Assembly: GCF_018835585.1 (NCBI RefSeq)
Contig: NZ_JAHGVE010000010.1
Coordinates: 1-64,000 of the forward strand
Direction of reading: 5' to 3'
Length of the DNA stretch: 64,000 nucleotides
From: Pelorhabdus rhamnosifermentans
GTDB lineage: Bacteria; Bacillota; Negativicutes; UMGS1260
Made by a program: the position numbers and the translations under genes. Below, in pieces: positions 1-7,359 of this stretch. Every line of letters starts with the position of its first letter. The first letter of the stretch is position 1. Below the pieces are notes generated by a model. The model was given only the letters and a program-made list of their open reading frames with translations, ran no database searches and was not told the origin of the DNA.

Positions 1-76
1 AGGTTGATAGGCCAGGTGTGGAAGGCGAGTGATTGCTGGAGCTGACTGGTACTAATAGGCCGAGGGCTTGACTTAA
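1..76 (+). rRNA. 23S rRNA, 3' end (partial)
   Basis: The window opens inside the last ~76 nt of a 23S rRNA gene. The terminal domain VI sequence around GGAGCTGACTGGTACTAATA and the closing GGCCGAGGGCTTGACTTAA are characteristic. The 5' part lies outside the window. A 5S gene follows within 90 bp in the same direction, the usual 23S-5S order. Confidence 0.93.
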
Positions 77-161
77 AAAAGCCGAAATGATAAGATTCTA
101 AAGTACATTAAGTAAAACTTCTTCTTCTGTATAGTTTTGAGAGAGCAAGACTTTCTCTAAT

Positions 162-276
162 TTAGTGACGATAGCTGCGGGGTTCCACCTGTTCCCATAC
201 CGAACACAGAAGTTAAGCCCGCATACGCCGAAAGTACTTGGTTGGAAACGGCCTGGGAGGATAGGGAGTTGCTGAT
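162..276 (+). rRNA. rrf: 5S ribosomal RNA
   Basis: This is a normal-length 5S rRNA of about 115 nt. The conserved core CCGAACACAGAAGTTAAGCC lies at about 199-218. The terminal helix can be drawn between TTAGTGAC (162-169) and GTTGCTGA (268-275) with G-U pairs. It lies just downstream of the 23S end and is followed by an intrinsic terminator, so it looks like the functional last gene of the rrn operon. Exact ends are approximate. Confidence 0.93.
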
Positions 277-282
277 TTAATA

Positions 283-315
283 AAAAGACCACTTCGTAAT
301 GAAGTGGCCTTTTTG
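283..315 (+). terminator. Intrinsic terminator of the rrn operon
   Basis: The hairpin CCACTTC-GTAAT-GAAGTGG is followed by a run of T and sits directly behind the first 5S gene. It should end the rRNA transcript before the second 5S-like copy. Confidence 0.88.
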
Positions 316-350
316 CGTTATAGTGAAATCAAAATAAACTTTATAGGAGA

Positions 351-474
351 GGTTGTTTCGGGTAGTTCAGATGCTAGGCGGAAACGAGCGACTGCAATGA
401 GCGTACTGGATGTACGCGAATAAAGAAGCGAAGCGTGAAGTGGAAGTGACGCAGATGAGCTGGCCGAAACAACC
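351..474. repeat. 124-bp structured palindromic element
   Basis: The element is bounded by a perfect 11-bp inverted repeat, GGTTGTTTCGG (351-361) and CCGAAACAACC (464-474). The arms continue imperfectly inward (GTAGTTCAGATGC against GCAGATGAGCTGG). An apical hairpin GCGTAC-TGGAT-GTACGC lies in the middle, so the whole can fold as one long stem. It has no coding potential of note and no transposase. I judge it a member of a small interspersed, non-autonomous repeat family, but only one copy is visible here. It ends directly at the damaged or expanded 5S copy. Confidence 0.7.
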
Positions 475-634
475 GGGGCTATGCTAAGGGAATCCACCTG
501 TTCCACTACCGAACACAGAAGTTAAGCCCGCATACGCCGAAAGTACTTGCGACGGCCACGGATGGCCTAGTGCCGAGCGCGCCATGGATGGCAAAGCGCT
601 CGGTAAGGCCTGGGAGGATAGATAGTTGCCAGTT
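458..634 (+). rRNA. Second 5S rRNA-like gene with an expansion; possibly a pseudogene
   Basis: Positions about 491-549 match the first 5S almost base for base (CCACCTGTTCC...AAGTACTTG), and 607-634 match its 3' part (GGCCTGGGAGGATAG...GTTGCC). Between them, 550-606 is foreign sequence replacing the short helix IV loop. The usual 5' strand of the terminal helix is missing. However, AGCTGGC (458-464), inside the right arm of the adjoining repeat, can pair fully with GCCAGTT (628-634). It has its own terminator but lies behind the rrn terminator. It is either an expanded 5S or a relic; sequence alone cannot decide. Confidence 0.6.
550..606. repeat. Two-hairpin GGATGGC insertion inside the 5S-like gene
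   Basis: The insert contains GGCC-ACGGAT-GGCC (554-567) and GAGCGC-GCCATGGATGGCAAA-GCGCTC (575-601). Both carry the same GGATGGC core in or near the loop. It replaces about nine bases of the normal 5S helix IV loop. The paired modules resemble REP-like or terminator-like repeats with a CATGGATGG core known from other bacteria; that resemblance is from memory. The stems extend helix IV without disturbing the flanking 5S core. Confidence 0.68.
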
Positions 635-640
635 TAGAAA

Positions 641-672
641 ATAGCACTCACTTGTGAGTGCTGTTTTTGTTT
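641..672 (+). terminator. Intrinsic terminator after the 5S-like gene
   Basis: The stem AGCACTCA-CTTG-TGAGTGCT is followed by GTTTTTGTTTT. It is different in sequence from the first rrn terminator. The stretch 673-765 behind it shows no gene. Confidence 0.87.
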
Positions 673-765
673 TATGTGCGCATATAAGTGCAATTTATGG
701 AGAAGACCGTTCAGTGTGATTCAGCTTGCTCAGGATAGCAAATCAATGTCTACTTTACAAGAAAT

Positions 766-822
766 TCTAAAAAAAAATCCTTCGCGCTGGAGCTGTAACA
801 AATGAGTTACTGCGCGGAGGAA
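766..822 (-). terminator. Intrinsic terminator of speD (minus strand)
   Basis: Read on the minus strand, CCTCCGCGCAGTAAC and GTTACAGCTCCAGCGCGAAGG form a long bulged stem. It is followed by nine T (the A run at 769-777). It lies 24 bp past the speD stop codon. Confidence 0.8.
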
Positions 823-845
823 TAGACATTTAAATTTTAATTACT

Positions 846-1298
846 TTATTTTGCTTTGGAAAAAATATTTAGCATCTTAGCTCCCGTGTTGCGTACGCGA
901 CGTAAAGGAGCAATGGTGACTTTGATTTTTGGCTTCATATCGTGTTCAGAGCCAAAATCGCCACGCTTGATATTTGTTGTTTTCATTTTATCTGGATGCA
1001 AATATTTTTTTAAAGTGCGTACGGCTTTGTCAGGACAACTGTATTCACCGCAGGTAAATACATCAATAGCTGCATAACCGAGTTCTGGATAGGTGTGAAT
1101 ACTCATATGACTTTCACCTAATAAAGCTAGCGCCGTTACACCTTGTGGTTCGAATTTATGATAGGATAAATTGAGAAGTGTCATATTAGCGTCCTTTATG
1201 GCTGCTATCATGGCATTTTTTATAAAATCCATATTATTTAAGCTGGAATAACTACAGCCATACATATCTACGGTAATGTGTTTTCCGATTGATTTCAA
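846..1298 (-). CDS. speD: S-adenosylmethionine decarboxylase proenzyme
   Basis: Converts S-adenosylmethionine to decarboxylated AdoMet, the aminopropyl donor for spermidine. The short bacterial type (about 150 aa) is recognisable from GKHITVDMYGC at the N-terminus and from ESHMSIHTYPE. The Glu-Ser bond in that second motif is the self-cleavage point that makes the pyruvoyl cofactor, and FTCG downstream holds the catalytic Cys. The open frame extends to an ATG at 1346. I chose the TTG at 1296-1298 because AAAGGGG lies nine bases upstream and the product then starts MKSIGKH like its relatives. A TTG at 1302-1304 is too close to that site. It is monocistronic with its own promoter and terminator; no speE is adjacent. 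Confidence 0.93.
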   Translation of the reverse strand: MKSIGKHITVDMYGCSYSSLNNMDFIKNAMIAAIKDANMTLLNLSYHKFEPQGVTALALLGESHMSIHTYPELGYAAIDVFTCGEYSCPDKAVRTLKKYLHPDKMKTTNIKRGDFGSEHDMKPKIKVTIAPLRRVRNTGAKMLNIFSKAK

Positions 1299-1407
1299 CT
1301 GCAATCGCCCCTTTACAAGTATTTTTATGGATATTTTACATTCCAACGCGAGAATATAAAAGCAGGGCTTGATGATTCTGTGAAACTATTGTAGTATATA
1401 ATACTTC

Positions 1408-1436
1408 ATTATAGGGCTTCACAAGGCAATTGTAAA
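1408..1436 (-). promoter_or_regulatory. Sigma-A type promoter of speD
   Basis: On the minus strand, TTTACA (1431-1436) and TATAAT (1408-1413) are separated by 17 bp. It lies about 110 bp upstream of the chosen speD start, leaving a leader of roughly 100 nt. Confidence 0.7.
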
Positions 1437-1511
1437 GTTCTATTGAAAGGATGGTGCTTATTTACATAAAGTACAATTTTAAAACTATTTTTTACTAACA
1501 AATAATATTTA

Positions 1512-1540
1512 TTGATTAGTTTTGTCTAAAATAGTACAAT
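1512..1540 (+). promoter_or_regulatory. Sigma-A type promoter of fabK
   Basis: TTGATT (1512-1517) and TACAAT (1535-1540) have a 17-bp spacer. Transcription would begin near 1547, so the ATG at 1541 cannot be the fabK start. This supports the ATG at 1574. Confidence 0.7.
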
Positions 1541-1573
1541 ATGTACGAAGGAACTAAAAAGGGGTGTTTCATC

Positions 1574-2512
1574 ATGCAAACAAAATTAATGGAAATTCTG
1601 AGTATCCATTATCCAATATTACAAGGGGCTATGGCCTGGATATCCGATGGAAAGTTGGCGGCGGCGGTGTCAGAAGCTGGCGGAGCTGGAATTATTGCCA
1701 CAGGGGGCCGAAATGCCCAGTGGGTAAAAGATCAAATTCGTTTGGCTAAGAGCTTGACTAATAAACCTTTTGGTGTCAATGTTCAACTTATGGCACCGAA
1801 TAAAGATGAATTAGTGGCAGTCATTTGTGAGGAAAAGGTGGTTTTTGTTACGCTTGGCGCCGGCAACCCCATTCCATATTTTAAATCTTTTCAGCAGGCA
1901 GGTATTTTAAAGATTCCTGTAGTGCCTAATGCAAAATTAGCGAAGCGCGTTGAGGATGAAGGTGCGGATGCTATGGTTATTGAAGGAATGGAAGCAGGTG
2001 GACATATCGGTAGTATTACCACGATGGCATTAATGACACAAATTATTCCGCTTGTCCGTATTCCTGTTATTGTAGCGGGAGGGATTGCTGATGGACGTGG
2101 AGTAGCTGCAGCGCTTGTTATGGGGGCAGCAGGTGTTCAAATTGGGACAAGATTTTTACTTGCAGCAGAATGTGCTGCTCATGACAATATGAAACAAAAG
2201 CTTATTGAAGCTGTTGATACTGACAGTGTCATTACGGGTTATTCTATCGGTCATTCTGTGCGGGGGCTAAAAAATCCCTTTACAGAAAAATTTATAGCTT
2301 TAGAAAAGACTCATGCGCTCCAAGAGGATCTGGAAAAGCTTGCAACAGGAACGAATCGTCTCGCAGCTGTTGACGGTGATGTAGTAAATGGCATGATGCA
2401 AGCCGGACAAAGTTTGTTGGGACTTAAAAAGATTGAACCGGCTGATCAGATTGTCAAGAATCTGATGGAAGAAGCAAAAGAAGTGTTGGCAGGTGCAGGT
2501 AATTTGTTGTAA
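1574..2512 (+). CDS. fabK: Enoyl-ACP reductase II (FMN-dependent, FabK family)
   Basis: Probable final reductase of the type II fatty acid elongation cycle, reducing trans-2-enoyl-ACP with an FMN TIM barrel in the cytosol. The 312-aa product has the nitronate monooxygenase/FabK fold. It shows YPILQGAMAWIS near the N-terminus, an E-G-M-E-A-G-G-H motif (about 140-147) with the His typical of the family, and glycine-rich phosphate-binding segments VAGGIADG and GAAGVQIGTRF. The start is ATG 1574 with AAGGGG upstream. It stands alone rather than in a fab cluster. Related 2-nitropropane dioxygenases look similar, but overall similarity favours FabK. Confidence 0.88.
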   Translation: MQTKLMEILSIHYPILQGAMAWISDGKLAAAVSEAGGAGIIATGGRNAQWVKDQIRLAKSLTNKPFGVNVQLMAPNKDELVAVICEEKVVFVTLGAGNPIPYFKSFQQAGILKIPVVPNAKLAKRVEDEGADAMVIEGMEAGGHIGSITTMALMTQIIPLVRIPVIVAGGIADGRGVAAALVMGAAGVQIGTRFLLAAECAAHDNMKQKLIEAVDTDSVITGYSIGHSVRGLKNPFTEKFIALEKTHALQEDLEKLATGTNRLAAVDGDVVNGMMQAGQSLLGLKKIEPADQIVKNLMEEAKEVLAGAGNLL

Positions 2513-2567
2513 GATAGTAATAAGTTGTCCAGGATAATATGTTAATTTTGGTAGGGAGTGGTTTATT

Positions 2568-3755
2568 GTGAATCAAGTAAAACTAGCACCAGGAGTTTAT
2601 TCTGTTGGTTCTGTTGATTGGAATTTGCGCGATTTTCATGGTTATACGACACCAGGTGGTGTTACTTACAATGCTTATTTGATTGTTGATGAAAAAATTT
2701 GTCTTATTGATACGGTGAAGGCGCCTTATGCGGCAGAATTGATCGAAAGAATTTCTGAGATTGTCAATATTGCTGATATTGATTATGTTGTGACGAATCA
2801 TGTGGAACCGGACCATTCTGGTTCTTTGCCGGAAATTATGAAATTGGCGACGAAGGCAAAAATTATTTTAACAGCTCAGGGAAAAGCAGAAGTGTTAAAA
2901 CATTACCAGACAGAGTATAATTTTCAGGTTGTCAAACAAGGTGATGTGTTGGATTTGGGAAAAAACAAGCTGCATTTTGTTCCCCTTCCTATGCTGCATT
3001 GGCCTGATTCCATGGCTAGCTATTTAGATGGTGAAAAAATTCTGTTTTCTAATGACGCTTTTGGTCAGCATTATTGTTCATCAAAGTTATTTGACGATGA
3101 AAACGATATTGCTACAGTCCTTTATGAAGCGAGCAAGTATTATGCCAATATTTTAATGCCTTATAGTAAACTCGTTGGCAGGGCTGTTGAGGCTGTGCGC
3201 AGTTTAGACATTAAGCTCATTGCGCCAAGTCACGGTGTCGTGTGGCGTACGCATCAAGCGGAGATTTTAGCGAATTATGAAAAGTGGGGTAAGGGCCATA
3301 CGGAGAACAAGGTTGTTATTATTTATGACACTATGTGGGGTGCAACAGATAGTATGGCTAGGCAGATTCTGGATGGGATTGCTTCTACTGGAGTGACTGT
3401 CAAGCTTTATCGGACAGCCACATCGGAGCGCAGTGATATGGCGAGGGATATTTTAGAAGCAAAGGGAGTTCTTATTGGTTCATCGACGCTAAATAACAGT
3501 GTCATTCCTTTAGTGGGATCCATGTTGATTTATCTGAAAGGCTTGAATCCCCTTGGTAAGCGTTTGGCTGGTGCTTTTGGTACTTATGGTTGGGCCGGCG
3601 GTGCTCAATCTGATATTGAGGACCTGCTGAAAAAGACTCAGTTCGACTTACATGATTCAAGTTTATTTATTAAGTGGAAAGCTGATAAAAGTGAATTGCA
3701 AAAATGCTTTGATTATGGTGTAGCCTTTGGTAAGAAAATCCTAGCAGAATATTAA
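2568..3755 (+). CDS. Flavodiiron protein (FprA-type oxygen/nitric oxide reductase)
   Basis: Cytosolic flavodiiron protein of 395 aa that reduces O2 to water, or NO to N2O, as an oxidative defence in anaerobes. The N-terminal metallo-beta-lactamase-like domain (about 1-245) carries the diiron motif H-V-E-P-D-H at about residues 79-84 and later HW and SHG ligand segments. The C-terminal flavodoxin domain starts near 255 with IIYDTMWGATDSMA as the FMN phosphate loop. No rubredoxin domain is fused, so an external rubredoxin or flavoprotein is needed. The start is GTG 2568 behind AGGGAG. It is followed by a 13-bp perfect inverted repeat. Confidence 0.94.
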   Translation: MNQVKLAPGVYSVGSVDWNLRDFHGYTTPGGVTYNAYLIVDEKICLIDTVKAPYAAELIERISEIVNIADIDYVVTNHVEPDHSGSLPEIMKLATKAKIILTAQGKAEVLKHYQTEYNFQVVKQGDVLDLGKNKLHFVPLPMLHWPDSMASYLDGEKILFSNDAFGQHYCSSKLFDDENDIATVLYEASKYYANILMPYSKLVGRAVEAVRSLDIKLIAPSHGVVWRTHQAEILANYEKWGKGHTENKVVIIYDTMWGATDSMARQILDGIASTGVTVKLYRTATSERSDMARDILEAKGVLIGSSTLNNSVIPLVGSMLIYLKGLNPLGKRLAGAFGTYGWAGGAQSDIEDLLKKTQFDLHDSSLFIKWKADKSELQKCFDYGVAFGKKILAEY

Positions 3756-3759
3756 TCAA

Positions 3760-3791
3760 TGAAACAAGGGGCTGGCAAGCCCCTTGTTTCA
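3760..3791 (+). terminator. Strong hairpin, probable terminator
   Basis: GAAACAAGGGGCT and its perfect complement are separated by four bases, five bp after the flavodiiron gene. The T-run is poor (TTGTTTCACG), so it may act as an RNA-stabilising or bidirectional stem rather than a classic terminator. Confidence 0.55.
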
Positions 3792-3863
3792 CGCTTACGC
3801 GGGTGAATGCGGAAGCTTGTTATCGGGTAAACTAAAATGGGTAGGTAATAGAAGGAGGCCCGC

Positions 3864-5111
3864 ATGGGTAAGAAGAAAAAAAGTGAAATAAATGAAGTTC
3901 CTGTGATGGTTTCGACTGATGATGAAGAAGGTATGAAGATTCCCCGTGTTGTTCTTCGCAAGGGTGGGACGCACCGGGTAGAAGAGGGACATGCTTGGAT
4001 ATTTCAAAATGAAATTGATTATATCGACAGTGAGTTTGAGCCTGGTGATATTGTAGATGTTTATACAGCGCGGCACGTTTTTGTTGGGCGCGGTTATATT
4101 AACCCCAAGTCACAGATTATTGTCAGGATTCTTACAAGGAAGGCTGAGAAGATTGATGCCGAGTTTTTTAAACAGCGTATCCTTACGGCGTGGAATTATC
4201 GTCAGCAATTTTTACAGGAACCTGAATATTGTCGTTTGGTTTATAGCGAAGCCGACTTTCTACCTGGACTTATTATTGATAAGTTTGGTGATATTTTTGT
4301 ATTGCAGACACTTGCTTTAGGCATGGATATACATAAAGCAACTATTGTGGCTATTTTAGAGGAATTGTTTCATCCTATCGGTATTTATGAACGCAATGAT
4401 GTTTCTGTTCGTAAATTGGAAGGATTGCCACTTACTACAGGCTATCTCAAAGGAAATTTTGATCCAGTTTTGATTGTCAAAGAAAATGGTTTTTTATTTG
4501 AGACCAATGTGGTCACAGGTCAAAAGACAGGATTTTTTTATGATCAGCGAGAAAATCGAACAGTTTTAAAAAATATTGTTCAGGGCAAAAATGTTTTGGA
4601 CTGTTTTTGTAATACCGGTTCTTTTGCTATACATGCTGCAAAATATGGTGCAAGCCATGTTACGAGTATTGATATTTCAGAAGAGGCCATTGGCTTAGCT
4701 CGCCATAATGCTGTCCTTAATCAGGTAGAAGAGTCCTGTACGTTTATGGTCGCTAATGCTTTTGATTATTTGCGCTCCCCTTCGGCTAAGGCGCAAAGTT
4801 ATGATGTTGTTATTCTTGATCCACCAGCTTTTACGAAAAGTAAAAGTGCTATTGAAGGGGCTATTCGCGGCTATAAGGAAATTAATTTACAAGGCTTGAA
4901 ACTTGTTAAGCCTGGCGGTTTTCTTATTACTTGTTCTTGTTCCTTTCACATGGATCGCGAGCTGTTTCGTGACATTGTTTTAGTGGCTGCTTGCGACGCC
5001 CATCGCACCATTCGTGAAGTGGAATATCGTACGCAGGCTAAAGATCATCCGATTTTACCTGCTATTCCTGAGACTCATTACTTGAAATTTTTAGCTGTAC
5101 AGGTGTTTTAA
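3864..5111 (+). CDS. Class I rRNA large-subunit methyltransferase, RlmI family
   Basis: Likely SAM-dependent 5-methylcytosine methyltransferase of 23S rRNA. The 415-aa product has an N-terminal PUA domain (about 25-95, VVLRKGGTHRVEEGHAWIF), a central linker domain, and a Rossmann methyltransferase domain. The last shows VLDCFCNTGSFAIHAAKYGA (SAM loop), VILDPPAF (motif IV) and TCSCSFH (motif VI, catalytic Cys). It begins with about 24 extra residues that are lysine-rich and then acidic, compared with short relatives. ATG 3864 has GAAGGAGG at a good distance. The exact target base is an inference from the family. Confidence 0.88.
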   Translation: MGKKKKSEINEVPVMVSTDDEEGMKIPRVVLRKGGTHRVEEGHAWIFQNEIDYIDSEFEPGDIVDVYTARHVFVGRGYINPKSQIIVRILTRKAEKIDAEFFKQRILTAWNYRQQFLQEPEYCRLVYSEADFLPGLIIDKFGDIFVLQTLALGMDIHKATIVAILEELFHPIGIYERNDVSVRKLEGLPLTTGYLKGNFDPVLIVKENGFLFETNVVTGQKTGFFYDQRENRTVLKNIVQGKNVLDCFCNTGSFAIHAAKYGASHVTSIDISEEAIGLARHNAVLNQVEESCTFMVANAFDYLRSPSAKAQSYDVVILDPPAFTKSKSAIEGAIRGYKEINLQGLKLVKPGGFLITCSCSFHMDRELFRDIVLVAACDAHRTIREVEYRTQAKDHPILPAIPETHYLKFLAVQVF

Positions 5112-5187
5112 AACGTCAATAGCTGATATTCGTCGATTTTCTATCTTTCATAGGCATAAAGTTGTAAAAACATCTTTTATACTACCT

Positions 5188-5217
5188 AACAGGCTATTTT
5201 CAAGGAAATGGCCTGTT
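5188..5217. repeat. Inverted repeat overlapping the ctsR -35 region
   Basis: AACAGGCTATTTTC and GGAAATGGCCTGTT form a 13-bp imperfect stem between the methyltransferase and ctsR. It could stop read-through from upstream, although no T-tract follows. Its right arm runs into the ctsR -35 box. Confidence 0.5.
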
Positions 5218-5270
5218 GTTAAAAGTCAAAAGGTCAAATAAAATAAGAGAAAAGGTCAGTAAAGGTCAAA
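5216..5270 (+). promoter_or_regulatory. ctsR promoter with two CtsR operator sites
   Basis: The promoter is TTGTTA (5216-5221), a 17-bp spacer, and TAAAAT (5239-5244). CtsR binds direct heptads of the form (A/G)GTCAAA-N3-(A/G)GTCAAA. GGTCAGT-AAA-GGTCAAA (5254-5270) fits with two changes and covers the transcription start region. AGTCAAA-A-GGTCAAA (5224-5238) fills the spacer but with only one base between heptads. This predicts autoregulated, heat-inducible expression of the ctsR-clpC operon. Confidence 0.85.
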
Positions 5271-5300
5271 CTACACTTTGGCGGAGTGGGGGTGGTTTTT

Positions 5301-5747
5301 GTGGGAAATGTGGCCGACATGATTGAGCAATTTATCTTGAAGAAATTGTCTAGCCAAAAAGATGATATATTGATTTTACGTCGAAATGAACTTGCCGGTT
5401 GGATCGAATGCGCTCCGTCTCAAGTAAGTTATGTCTTAAGTACCCGTTTTACTATTGAACGTGGTTTTATCGTAGAATCCCGGCGCGGTTCAGGTGGTTT
5501 TGTCCGTATTGCTCGCTTACCACTAGAAGAAATTGTTCATCACCAAACAGATGAAACAGATGAAGAAGGCTGTACTTATGAGGAAGCACTCGGTTTAGTG
5601 GAACGATTGAAAGAGCAGCGCTTTATTACGCAGCGTGAAGCGGCCCTTATTGAATACTTTTTTTCGATTTTTTATGAAACGGTCCGGCCGGAAGATCGAG
5701 TAGAACTACTTCGTTCGGTATTACTTGTGCTGGCCAAGCAGTCTTAG
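5301..5747 (+). CDS. ctsR: Transcriptional repressor CtsR
   Basis: Dimeric winged-helix repressor of class III heat-shock genes. The 148-aa product begins GNVADMIEQFILKKL and has the DNA-binding segment with CAPSQVSYVLSTRF and the beta-wing ESRRGSGGFVRI, in which R-G-S-G-G-F is the conserved operator-contacting tip. The C-terminal dimerisation domain follows. The frame opens at a GTG at 5286, but GTG 5301 fits the family N-terminus and has GGGGGTGG upstream. It is the first gene of ctsR-mcsA-mcsB-clpC and lies directly behind its own operators. McsB would release it from DNA under stress. Confidence 0.95.
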   Translation: MGNVADMIEQFILKKLSSQKDDILILRRNELAGWIECAPSQVSYVLSTRFTIERGFIVESRRGSGGFVRIARLPLEEIVHHQTDETDEEGCTYEEALGLVERLKEQRFITQREAALIEYFFSIFYETVRPEDRVELLRSVLLVLAKQS

Positions 5748-5765
5748 CAGATAGGGAGTGACACT

Positions 5766-6293
5766 ATGTTATGTGATGAGTGTAAAAAACGACAGGCAAC
5801 AGTGCATGTCATTAAAATTATGAATAACCAAAAAATTGAACAAAATTTATGTGAAGTTTGTGCCAATTCGGCAGGCTTAATGGTTTTTGCAGTGAATCCC
5901 CAATCATTTACTGTGCAGGATTTTTTAAAGGGTATGTTTCATCATATTTCGCATGAAGAACCTCCAACGACAGTAGCTTGTCCTGATTGTGGGATGACTT
6001 ATCAAGATTTTAGTCGTAGTGGAAAAATTGGCTGCAGTACTTGTTATAAAACATTTTCATCCGAACTGGAAACAGTTATTCGGCGTATTCATGGTACGAG
6101 TGCTCATACAGGGAAGGTACCGCACCGCAGTGGTGAAGTACTTGAAGCTAAGCAACAGTTGAAACGGCTGAGACAGTTGCTGGAAAAGGCAATAGAAAAA
6201 GAAGAATATGAGAATGCTGCTAAAATACGGGATGAAATTCGTTCTTTAGAAAAAGTGAAAGTAAAGCAGAAAGGGGATGATAAGGGTGAATAA
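5766..6293 (+). CDS. mcsA: McsA, zinc-finger activator of the McsB arginine kinase
   Basis: The 175-aa McsA works with McsB as a stress sensor and adaptor of ClpC. Zinc-binding pairs are visible: Cys3/Cys6 with Cys29/Cys32, and a second set in CPDCG...GCSTC. The C-terminal UVR motif (about 130-168, with KAIEKEEYENAAKIRDEIRSL) is the McsB/ClpC interaction helix hairpin. ATG 5766 lies 16 bp after ctsR with a GGGAGTG site. Its end overlaps mcsB by eight bases, indicating translational coupling. Confidence 0.93.
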   Translation: MLCDECKKRQATVHVIKIMNNQKIEQNLCEVCANSAGLMVFAVNPQSFTVQDFLKGMFHHISHEEPPTTVACPDCGMTYQDFSRSGKIGCSTCYKTFSSELETVIRRIHGTSAHTGKVPHRSGEVLEAKQQLKRLRQLLEKAIEKEEYENAAKIRDEIRSLEKVKVKQKGDDKGE

Positions 6294-7359
6294 ACTGTTT
6301 TCTGATCCTCTTCAACCGTGGATGAGAGGCGGCGGTCCGGAAGGAGATATTATTCTTTCCAGTCGCGTGCGACTGGCTCGTAATCTTGAAGGCGTTCCTT
6401 TTCCAAATCGTAATTACGGAAAAGAGTTATCGTCAGTAGTGGAAAAAATTCGTCAGGTTCAGCCAGCGTTTGAAGTTGTAGGGCAGCATTATGACTTAAT
6501 TGAAATGGATGAGTTATCCCAACTAGAACAAAGTGTGCTTGTTGAGAAACATTTGATTAGTCCCAATTTAGTAAATAATGCCCTTCATCGCGCTGTGTTT
6601 GTCAGGCAAGATGGTGCTGTGAGCATTATGGTTAATGAAGAGGATCATCTACGTATTCAATGCCTGGAATCCGGTCTGGATTTAAAGTCAGCTCTTAGCA
6701 GCGCCAATAAGATTGACGACTTGTTAGAAGAAAGTTTAACATTTGCTTTTAGTGAGCAGCTGGGTTATTTAACAGCTTGTCCAACGAATGTGGGTACAGG
6801 AATGCGTGCTTCCTGTATGCTTCATTTACCCGCCTTAGTGATTACTAAACAAATTAGCCGGATTATTAGTGCTGCTACGCAACTTGGATTGGCTGTGCGT
6901 GGTTTTTATGGTGAAGGGACAGAGGCCATCGGAAATGTTTTTCAAATATCCAATCAGCTGACGCTAGGTTATACAGAAGAAGAGATTGTCGATAGTCTAA
7001 ATGGTGTGGTACTGCAATTTGTTGAGCAAGAAAGGGCAGCGCGCAAGTTGCTTGTTGAGCAATCCAAGGTGGCTGTGGCTGATCGTATTTGGCGATCTTA
7101 CGGTGTCTTGCGTTATGCTCAGACTATGTCTGGACAGGAAGCTCTAGGTAGGCTCAGTGAGGTTCGCCTGGGAATTGATTTGGGTATTATTACGGGCTTA
7201 GCTCCTGAAATCTATAATGAACTGCTTGTTACAACGCGTCCTCATTATATGGCAAATCTTGCGGGGACAAAGGACATGGATGCAGTGACACGCGATACAG
7301 TTCGGGCGAAAATTATTCGGGAAAAACTTACGTACAGAGAACAAGGAGGAGATGAATGA
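6286..7359 (+). CDS. mcsB: Protein-arginine kinase McsB
   Basis: Phosphorylates arginines on CtsR and misfolded proteins, marking them for ClpCP degradation. The 357-aa product has a guanido-kinase catalytic domain: [12 protein letters not shown] (ATP-binding arginines), NEEDHLRIQ (guanidine-binding Glu) and [12 protein letters not shown] (catalytic Cys loop). The C-terminal part contains the phospho-Arg binding region. GTG 6286 is preferred because AAAGGGG lies nine bases upstream, while ATG 6277 abuts that site. Its stop overlaps the clpC start. Confidence 0.94.
   Translation: MNKLFSDPLQPWMRGGGPEGDIILSSRVRLARNLEGVPFPNRNYGKELSSVVEKIRQVQPAFEVVGQHYDLIEMDELSQLEQSVLVEKHLISPNLVNNALHRAVFVRQDGAVSIMVNEEDHLRIQCLESGLDLKSALSSANKIDDLLEESLTFAFSEQLGYLTACPTNVGTGMRASCMLHLPALVITKQISRIISAATQLGLAVRGFYGEGTEAIGNVFQISNQLTLGYTEEEIVDSLNGVVLQFVEQERAARKLLVEQSKVAVADRIWRSYGVLRYAQTMSGQEALGRLSEVRLGIDLGIITGLAPEIYNELLVTTRPHYMANLAGTKDMDAVTRDTVRAKIIREKLTYREQGGDE

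Noticed and set aside
673-765. A gene between the 5S-like copy and the speD terminator
   Set aside because: No open frame of note, no ribosome site and no RNA fold was recognised.
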